From positions 1 through 11,826 of the forward strand of contig JBJOQB010000109.1 of assembly GCA_046050125.1 (NCBI GenBank): DNA of 11,826 nucleotides. Reading direction: 5' to 3'. The notes below the pieces were generated by a model. It was given only the letters and a program-made list of their open reading frames with translations, was not told the origin of the DNA and ran no database searches. Source of the DNA: JAHFQJ01 sp046050125. Its GTDB lineage: Bacteria > Pseudomonadota > Gammaproteobacteria > Burkholderiales > Burkholderiaceae. Shown here one piece after another: positions 6,332 to 11,826 of this stretch. The position numbers and the translations under genes were made by a program. Every line of letters starts with the position of its first letter. Within the stretch, counting starts at the first letter, position 1.

Positions 6332-7573
6332 ATGTATTTGTTTGCATTTGCTTTACGACATCCGCATGCACCATTAGCAATACGTGAAAAATTTTCAATT
6401 ACTAGTAGCAATATCCAATGTGCTTACGATTCGCTGAACTCTGTACAAAATATCTATAAATCAAATGAATATAAAAACAGCTTTATTTTATCCACATGTA
6501 ATCGAAGTGAAATTTATATTTATTTAGAAAATGAAAATACTGAAGATGTAATAAATTGGTGGGCAAATTTTTGTAAACAACCTGTAAAAGATTTAAAACA
6601 ATATGTTGATATATACAAAGATGAATTAGCTGTATCTCATTTATTTGAAGTTGCATGTGGTGCTGATTCCATGGTGTTAGGCGAAACACAAATTGGTAAG
6701 CAAATCAAAGATGCATATGCATTAGCACAAAAAATATCTACTCTTAGCCCTTACCTGCATTCAATTATACAAAAATCGCTCAACTGCTCCAAAGAGGTAA
6801 GGACAAAAACAAATATCGGAAAATTCTCCGTATCATTTGCCACAGCAGGAATTACTTTAGCACAACATATTTTCACAGATATGCAAGACCAAAACATGCT
6901 GTTTATTGGTGCTGGAGAAATGATGCAAACTTTAGTAGCACACTTTTCTTTACAAAATCCAAAAAAAATTACCATAGCAAATAGAAGTTTAGATAATGCA
7001 CAAGAATTAGTAAATAATCGATTAAAAGCATATCAAGGATTAGTTGAAACACAGCCATTATCAAAAGTTGAAGAGCTGTTAGCACATGCAGATATCACTG
7101 TGTGTTGTATAGAATATGGCAAAATACTAATTAATGCTGAACATATTAATGCTTGTTTAAAGAAAAGACGATACAAGCCTATGTATTTACTCGATTTATC
7201 TGTGCCTTTAATTATTGATATTAATATAAAAAAAATAAGTGATGCTTTTTTTTACAATGTAGATGATTTAAGCCATATTATTGAAGATGGACAATCAAAG
7301 CGTAATGAAGCAAAAAAAGAAGCTAATCAAATTATTCAAAAACATATCCAGCAATTTAATATTTGGAAAAAAAACTATGCTATTAAACCATTGATTACCA
7401 AATTGCAAAATAAACTTAGTCATCAAATGCAATCATGCTTAGATGACAATCATCTATCTACACAAGCCTTAATGCAAAAATTTATGAATTATAACATGCA
7501 TAATTTATTGCAAATACTGCCAGATTTGACGGAAGAACAACAAGAGAAATTTTCTAGATATTTGGATAATTAA
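6332..7573 (+). CDS. hemA: Glutamyl-tRNA reductase
   Basis: The 413-residue protein reduces glutamyl-tRNA(Glu) with NADPH to glutamate-1-semialdehyde, the first committed step of haem synthesis by the C5 pathway. The start MYLFAFALRHPHAPLAIREKF in part matches the family N-terminus, which supports the ATG at 6332 despite the lack of a Shine-Dalgarno. The catalytic cysteine is C56 in LSTCNRSEIY. H103 (VSHLFEVACG) and ADSMVLGETQIGKQ complete the active-site region. GAGEMM (193-198) is the NADPH-binding turn, ANRSLDNAQEL follows, and the C-terminal helical dimerisation domain ends FSRYLDN. Length is normal. It is divergent from the iron-binding protein gene across a 137-nt region with a Fur box. 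The prfA gene that commonly follows hemA in beta- and gammaproteobacteria is absent; an unrelated small gene is there instead. Confidence 0.96.
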   Translation: MYLFAFALRHPHAPLAIREKFSITSSNIQCAYDSLNSVQNIYKSNEYKNSFILSTCNRSEIYIYLENENTEDVINWWANFCKQPVKDLKQYVDIYKDELAVSHLFEVACGADSMVLGETQIGKQIKDAYALAQKISTLSPYLHSIIQKSLNCSKEVRTKTNIGKFSVSFATAGITLAQHIFTDMQDQNMLFIGAGEMMQTLVAHFSLQNPKKITIANRSLDNAQELVNNRLKAYQGLVETQPLSKVEELLAHADITVCCIEYGKILINAEHINACLKKRRYKPMYLLDLSVPLIIDINIKKISDAFFYNVDDLSHIIEDGQSKRNEAKKEANQIIQKHIQQFNIWKKNYAIKPLITKLQNKLSHQMQSCLDDNHLSTQALMQKFMNYNMHNLLQILPDLTEEQQEKFSRYLDN

Positions 7574-7597
7574 CTGATAGAATACTTTAAGTTAAGT

Positions 7598-7634
7598 TTT
7601 TTATAATTTTTATAATTTTTATAAGTTTTTATAA
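7598..7634 (+). repeat. 9-bp tandem repeat TTTTTATAA upstream of the small membrane protein
   Basis: Three perfect adjacent copies of TTTTTATAA (7598-7606, 7607-7615, 7616-7624) are followed by one G and a fourth copy (7626-7634). The junctions create two TATAAT hexamers (7602-7607 and 7611-7616), so the array overlaps the likely promoter region of the gene that starts at 7656. Copy-number change would alter promoter spacing or the number of -10 elements. Confidence 0.6.
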
Positions 7635-7644
7635 ATATAAAAAT

Positions 7645-7650
7645 AAGGGG
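7645..7650 (+). promoter_or_regulatory. Strong Shine-Dalgarno for the 7656 gene
   Basis: AAGGGG lies 5 nt before the ATG at 7656. It is the clearest ribosome binding site in the window and fixes this start codon. It also argues that the small protein is genuinely translated. Confidence 0.7.
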
Positions 7651-7655
7651 ATTTT

Positions 7656-8144
7656 ATGCCTAGCAATATTACTCAAAACTATCGTAGAATTTATTGCCAT
7701 TCTTGCCACAGAAGCCATATATTTTCTACAAATAATACTATGATTAATCAAATTGATAAATTGACTAAAAAATCAATAAATTTTAAGAATCAAGATGAAT
7801 TAAATATTTTCTTTAAACAAGAACTTGGTAAGCTTTTAAATTCTGCTAATGCACAATGCCCAGAAATTAATTGGGATAATAAAGTAGATTTATTACCATA
7901 TATTCAACTTATAGAGAAAAAATTCCCAGAGTTAGAAAGTAATCAATTTTCTTTAAGAGATGCTTGTGATTATGCATTAAAAGAGACATGTGATGACTAT
8001 TCTAATCGTGATAATGTGTCAAAAGATAAAAATACAAAAAGATTACTTACAATTATTTTACCTTCGGTATTAGTACCTTCAGCTACTCTTTCTGTATTAG
8101 CACTAGTTTGCTTTGGTTGTTTTGCTAAAAAAAGTTTCCATTAA
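7656..8144 (+). CDS. Hypothetical protein with N-terminal Cys/His motif and C-terminal membrane anchor
   Basis: I do not recognise this 162-residue protein. The N-terminus has a Cys/His cluster (C14-H-S-C17-H18, then H21) that could bind a metal or form a disulfide. Residues 30-115 look soluble and helical (KNQDELNIFFKQELGKLL, LLPYIQLIEKKFPELES, LRDACDYALKETCDD). After a charged linker (NRDNVSKDKNTKR), residues 130-156 form a single hydrophobic segment ending FAKKSFH. There is no signal peptide, so the layout suggests a tail-anchored inner-membrane protein with the bulk in the cytoplasm. The strong ribosome binding site and codon use like that of its neighbours support a real gene. It sits alone between hemA and the convergent carbonic anhydrase-like gene, overlapping the latter's stop codon. 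Function unknown. Confidence 0.75.
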   Translation: MPSNITQNYRRIYCHSCHRSHIFSTNNTMINQIDKLTKKSINFKNQDELNIFFKQELGKLLNSANAQCPEINWDNKVDLLPYIQLIEKKFPELESNQFSLRDACDYALKETCDDYSNRDNVSKDKNTKRLLTIILPSVLVPSATLSVLALVCFGCFAKKSFH

Positions 8145-8671
8145 GCCAAATAATTCTCTTTGACTCTGTAGTAATGCTGAGCAGAATATGTTAAATATTC
8201 AATTTCAGCATCTGTTAGCCTTCTAATTGCTACTACAGGTCTACCGATATAAAGCATGTAGCTTTCAAGTACTTTATTTGGGGGAACGAGGCTACCTGCT
8301 CCAATCATTACATCACTGCCAATAATTGCATCGTCCATGATAATGCTTCCCATACCAATTAAGCAACGGTCTTTAATTTCACAGCCATGCAAAATGACAG
8401 AATGCCCTACAGTTACATAATCCCCAATAATAGTTGGCGAACCTTTAGGCTTTTTTTCTGTTTTATGCGATACATGAACCATGCTTAAATCTTGAATATT
8501 TGTATATTCTCCAATAGATACGCTATTAACATCTCCACGAATTACAGCATTACACCATACCGATGAATGCCTTTTAATTTCAACATCTCCAATAATTTGA
8601 GCACTAGGGTGAATGTACACTCTATCTTCACTAATATTTGGTTGAGTATTTAGGTAGTTTTGTATGGTCAT
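8141..8671 (-). CDS. Gamma-class carbonic anhydrase family protein (left-handed beta-helix, YrdA-like)
   Basis: A 176-residue hexapeptide-repeat protein of usual length for the YrdA/PaaY gamma-carbonic anhydrase group, which form trimers with metal sites between subunits. The ligand pattern of the Cam family is present: H66 (MVHVSH), then H90 and H95 in VGHSVILHGCEI, with the conserved R45-G-D47 (AVIRGD) and NIQD at 58-61. Repeats such as IIGDVEI, CLIGMGS, AIIGSDV and MIGAGSLV define the beta-helix, and a C-terminal helix (DAEIEYLTYSAQHYYRVKENYLA in part) packs on it. Many family members have little or no measured carbonic anhydrase activity, so CO2 hydration is plausible but not assured. It is cytoplasmic, with no signal peptide. 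The gene is divergent from polA across 104 nt and converges on the 7656 gene with a 4-nt overlap. Confidence 0.93.
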   Translation of the reverse strand: MTIQNYLNTQPNISEDRVYIHPSAQIIGDVEIKRHSSVWCNAVIRGDVNSVSIGEYTNIQDLSMVHVSHKTEKKPKGSPTIIGDYVTVGHSVILHGCEIKDRCLIGMGSIIMDDAIIGSDVMIGAGSLVPPNKVLESYMLYIGRPVVAIRRLTDAEIEYLTYSAQHYYRVKENYLA

Positions 8672-8734
8672 ATAAATATAAGGTATTTCAGCTATATAAG
8701 ATTATAAAAGATATTAGATAATTTATAAATATAC

Positions 8735-8740
8735 TATAAT
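8735..8740 (+). promoter_or_regulatory. Possible -10 element for polA
   Basis: A perfect TATAAT lies 35 nt before the polA ATG. No good -35 is visible at 16-18 nt, and the start codon is preceded by a T-tract instead of a Shine-Dalgarno. Confidence 0.35.
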
Positions 8741-8775
8741 AGCTGTAATTCAAATTATGGTTTCTACGTTTTTTT

Positions 8776-11622
8776 ATGAATAATCTCATCAATCGTTTTT
8801 TAATTGTAGATGGTTCTAGCTATTTATATCGTGCTTATCATGCAATGATAGATTTAAAAAACAGCCAAGGTATGCATACAGGTGCATTGTATGGATTAGT
8901 TAGCATGTTACGCAAATTAAAAGATGCTTATCCATCTACATATTGTGCATGTGTATTTGATGATAAAGAAAAAACATTTAGGCATCATCTATATGACCAA
9001 TATAAAGCAAATCGCCCACCAATGCCACAGCAATTAGTAGAGCAATTAGCACATGTTGATGAATTGGTAAAATCATTAGGTTGGCTTGTAATGAGAATTG
9101 CAGGAGTAGAAGCAGATGACATCATGGGAACATTAGCTCGCCATGCTCAAGTACATATGCCTGTATTAATTGCTACAGGCGATAAAGATATGGCACAGTT
9201 AGTGAACGATAAAATTCATTTAATTGATACCATGAAAAACACTTACATGGATATTGAAGGTGTAAAAGGTAAATTTGATTTAGAGCCAAGGCAAATTATT
9301 GATTATTTAGCTTTAATGGGCGATACATCAGATAATGTACCAGGGATAGAAAAAGTAGGTCCTAAAACAGCAGTAAAATGGCTCAAAGAATATGATAATC
9401 TTGAAAATATCGTAGCAAATGCAGATAAATTTACAGGCGTAGTTGGAGAGAATTTACGTAAAGGCTTACAGTGGCTTGATATGAGTAAAACACTGGTAAC
9501 TATCAAAATTGATTGTGAGCCAGAAATTGAGGAAAAATTTCCACAATGGCAAACATGGAGATTATTTTTAAATAAAGATGAAAATACTCCAATTCTAAAA
9601 GAATTATTCACAAAATTTGAATTTAAAGGCTGGTTAAAAGATATAGAGAAAAAAGAAAGCCAACAAAATGCGCAAAATGATAATATAAAAGATAAAAGTA
9701 TAAATGAAAATGATTTAGATAATCATCTTAATCAAGAAAATTTAATTAGCTTTACAGATATTTTAATTGATAAATCTAGCTATAAAACTATTCAAAATAT
9801 TGAGGAATTAAAATTATGGCTAGAAAAGCTTAATCAAGCAGGTAATAATCAACAAATTGTTTCTTTAGATACCGAAACAACTTCACTAAATCCTATGCAA
9901 GCTGAATTAGTCGGCATTTCAATGGCTATGCGTAAGGATAGTAATTTGATGAATAATTATGATAACAATAATAAATTAACCAATGAAGCTGTATATATTC
10001 CAATTCACGCCAACCAACAAGGCTTAGGCAATGAAGCCTTAGAATTATTAAAATCATGGTTAGAAAATGAAAACTTTGCTAAAGTAGGGCAAAATATTAA
10101 ATATGATTTACATATTTTTAGAAATATAAATATAGAAGTTAAAGGCTTAAATGATGATACCATGCTGGCATCTTACATTTTATCATCGCATGAAAGCCAT
10201 AATTTAGATGATTTAGCCCGTCGCTACTTAAATCATCAAACTACAAGCTATGAAAGTGTGTGTGGTAAAGGTGCAAAGCAAATTACATTTGACCAAGTTG
10301 ATATTGCTGTTGCTACTAATTATGCAGCTGAAGATGCAGATATTACTTTGCATTTACATCATATTTTACAACAGAAATTACAACAATCAAAAGCTTTATT
10401 TGATGTATATAAGAATTTAGAATGTAAAATAGCACATGTGTTACTCGATATTGAAACGGACGGTATTTTAATCGATACCCAAGAATTAAATCGCCAAACA
10501 GAGCATTTAAGCAAATTAATTAATGAAATAGAGCAAAAAGCATTTGAAATAGCTGGAAAAGAATTTAATTTAAGTTCGCCAAAACAAGTAGGGGAGATAC
10601 TATTTACACAGTTAAATTTACCTGTAATTAAAAAAACAGCAAGTGGTACGCCATCAACTGATGAAGAGGTTTTAACAAAACTTGCATTTGATTACCCACT
10701 ACCGAAACTTTTATTAGAGCATCGTACATTATCTAAATTAAAAACAACTTATACAGATAAGCTACCAACCATGGTTAATCCCAATACAGGCAGAGTGCAT
10801 ACAAACTTTGCTCAAGCTGTTGCAGTAACAGGTCGCTTAAGTTCCAATGAACCAAATTTACAAAATATCCCGATTCGTACAAATGAAGGCAAAAAAATCA
10901 GGCAAGCATTTATTGCTAAGCCAAATTGCTGTTTAATTTCAGCAGATTACTCACAAATTGAATTAAGAATAATGGCTCATTTATCGGGGGATAATGGCTT
11001 AATTCAAGCATTTAAGAATAATGAAGATATACATAGTGCAACCGCAAAAGAGATATTCAATTTAAATGATATCAGCCAAGTAAATTCAGAGCATCGACGA
11101 TTTGCTAAAATTATTAATTTTGGGTTAATTTATGGCATGAGTGCTTTTGGTGTCGCAAATAATTTAGGTATTGATACAAAATCAGCTCAAGGTTACATTG
11201 ATGCTTACTTTAGTCGTTACAGTGGTGTAGCTAATTATATGCAACAAACTAAATTAGATGCTCGTGAAAATGGATATGTGGAAACAATTTTGGGCAGAAG
11301 GTTATATTTAACTGATATTGATAGCCCTGTTTATTTAAAACGACAAGCAGCAGATAGAGCGGCAATTAATGCACCAATGCAGGGCAGTGCAGCTGATATT
11401 ATTAAATTAGCAATGATAAGTGTGAATGATTACTTAAGAAATCAAAAACTTGAAACTAAAATTTTACTACAAGTGCATGATGAATTGATTTTAGAAGTAC
11501 CATATACAGAACTAACTCATTTGCAGGAAGTTTTACCTAGCTTAATGCAAAATGTATGTGATTTATGTGTACCACTGATTGTAAATATTGGTGTTGGCGA
11601 TACATGGGAAGAGGCTCATTAG
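8776..11622 (+). CDS. polA: DNA polymerase I
   Basis: The 948-residue protein is complete and should carry 5'-3' flap nuclease, 3'-5' proofreading and polymerase activities for Okazaki fragment processing and repair. The 5' nuclease spans about 1-285, with D12 (LIVDGSSYLYRAYHA), VEADDIMG, GDKDMAQLV and GDTSDNVPGI. The proofreading domain is intact: D365-T-E367 (SLDTETTSL), GQNIKYDLHIF, and YAAEDADIT. The family A polymerase motifs follow: motif A with D724 (SADYSQIELR), motif B with R775, K778, F782 and Y786 (RRFAKIINFGLIYG), and motif C with D902 (QVHDELILE). A low-complexity Asn/Asp/Lys-rich linker at about 288-325 separates the nuclease from the rest. A start at 8776 includes the full N-terminal nuclease motif, and no earlier start is needed. 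Confidence 0.98.
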   Translation: MNNLINRFLIVDGSSYLYRAYHAMIDLKNSQGMHTGALYGLVSMLRKLKDAYPSTYCACVFDDKEKTFRHHLYDQYKANRPPMPQQLVEQLAHVDELVKSLGWLVMRIAGVEADDIMGTLARHAQVHMPVLIATGDKDMAQLVNDKIHLIDTMKNTYMDIEGVKGKFDLEPRQIIDYLALMGDTSDNVPGIEKVGPKTAVKWLKEYDNLENIVANADKFTGVVGENLRKGLQWLDMSKTLVTIKIDCEPEIEEKFPQWQTWRLFLNKDENTPILKELFTKFEFKGWLKDIEKKESQQNAQNDNIKDKSINENDLDNHLNQENLISFTDILIDKSSYKTIQNIEELKLWLEKLNQAGNNQQIVSLDTETTSLNPMQAELVGISMAMRKDSNLMNNYDNNNKLTNEAVYIPIHANQQGLGNEALELLKSWLENENFAKVGQNIKYDLHIFRNINIEVKGLNDDTMLASYILSSHESHNLDDLARRYLNHQTTSYESVCGKGAKQITFDQVDIAVATNYAAEDADITLHLHHILQQKLQQSKALFDVYKNLECKIAHVLLDIETDGILIDTQELNRQTEHLSKLINEIEQKAFEIAGKEFNLSSPKQVGEILFTQLNLPVIKKTASGTPSTDEEVLTKLAFDYPLPKLLLEHRTLSKLKTTYTDKLPTMVNPNTGRVHTNFAQAVAVTGRLSSNEPNLQNIPIRTNEGKKIRQAFIAKPNCCLISADYSQIELRIMAHLSGDNGLIQAFKNNEDIHSATAKEIFNLNDISQVNSEHRRFAKIINFGLIYGMSAFGVANNLGIDTKSAQGYIDAYFSRYSGVANYMQQTKLDARENGYVETILGRRLYLTDIDSPVYLKRQAADRAAINAPMQGSAADIIKLAMISVNDYLRNQKLETKILLQVHDELILEVPYTELTHLQEVLPSLMQNVCDLCVPLIVNIGVGDTWEEAH

Positions 11623-11692
11623 TTATAATGATATTATCATAACCACAGAAATAGTTTTTTTGAATTTATTCCTGATAAGTGAGTTTCAAATT

Positions 11693-11824
11693 TCAATTTA
11701 GGTTTGTTTTTTCCATATGAGATGGATTAGATACAATTAAATAAGGTTGAAATTCATATTTTTGTGTGAATAGTTCATGTGGACATTTATATTTATTTGA
11801 GAAATATGCTTTTTCTATAAACTT
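11693..11824 (-). CDS. C-terminal end of an unidentified protein (5' partial, runs off the right edge)
   Basis: On the minus strand a frame enters from the window edge and runs 43 codons without a stop to a TGA at 11693-11695. The translation begins KFIEKAYFSNKYKCPHELF and ends SHMEKTNLN. Composition is like that of an ordinary soluble protein, and a stop-free run of this length is uncommon in DNA this AT-rich. I do not recognise the family. It converges on polA with about 70 nt between the two stop codons. It may be a real gene cut by the window or a chance open frame. Confidence 0.45.
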   Translation of the reverse strand, partial: KFIEKAYFSNKYKCPHELFTQKYEFQPYLIVSNPSHMEKTNLN

Positions 11825-11826
11825 AT

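Noticed and set aside
6226..6411. Minus-strand open frame of 61 codons overlapping the hemA start and the Fur-box promoter
   Set aside because: It lies antisense to the conserved hemA N-terminus and runs through the intergenic control region; its product looks like no real protein.
9303..9611. Minus-strand open frame of 102 codons inside polA
   Set aside because: It is the complement of the well-conserved 5' nuclease domain of polA and has no independent translation signal.
11623..11643. Palindromic AT-rich stretch (ATGATA-T-TATCAT) just after the polA stop, reminiscent of a Fur box or terminator
   Set aside because: The arms are too short for the 7-1-7 Fur pattern, no gene starts beside it, and no T-tract follows directly. 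The nearby TTTGAA/TTCAAA pair (11659-11664 with 11685-11690) is also too weak to call.

Overview
The window is very AT-rich (about 30% GC by eye) and densely coded, with every gene readable in the standard bacterial code. It looks like a chromosomal segment of a low-GC proteobacterium. The evidence is a C5-pathway glutamyl-tRNA reductase, a full-length three-domain DNA polymerase I, a Fur-controlled periplasmic ferric-iron binding protein and dRS3-like intergenic inverted repeats of the kind known from Neisseria. A beta- or gammaproteobacterium is my best guess; genus cannot be assigned from the sequence alone. Most start codons lack a clear Shine-Dalgarno sequence.

Layout. Positions 1-2509 (+) hold an accessory, defence-like pair: an Rpn-family PD-(D/E)XK nuclease (5' end cut by the window) followed 16 nt later by a complete type I methyltransferase subunit HsdM. 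No specificity (HsdS) or restriction (HsdR) subunit lies in the window. A dRS3-like inverted repeat at 2542-2561 closes this block. Positions 2660-3724 (-) hold a very AT-rich integral-membrane acyltransferase of the OafA type. Positions 3894-4913 (-) hold an exported metallo-beta-lactamase-fold hydrolase resembling methyl parathion hydrolase. Positions 5139-6194 (-) hold a periplasmic ferric-iron binding protein whose promoter carries a near-perfect Fur box inside the -35/-10 spacer. A second, covarying copy of the inverted repeat (5059-5080) lies between the last two genes.

From 6332 the content is mostly housekeeping: hemA (+), a small unrecognised membrane-anchored protein (7656-8144, +) behind a 9-bp tandem repeat and a strong ribosome binding site, a gamma-class carbonic anhydrase-like protein (8141-8671, -) that converges on it and shares the stop tetranucleotide, and polA (8776-11622, +). 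The C-terminus of an unidentified gene enters from the right edge on the minus strand (11693-11824).

Functional links. Rpn and HsdM probably form a transcription unit tied to DNA defence or conflict. The iron-binding protein and hemA are divergent from a 137-nt region that contains the Fur box, so iron uptake and the first committed step of haem synthesis may be co-regulated. I see no rRNA, tRNA, CRISPR array or complete insertion sequence.
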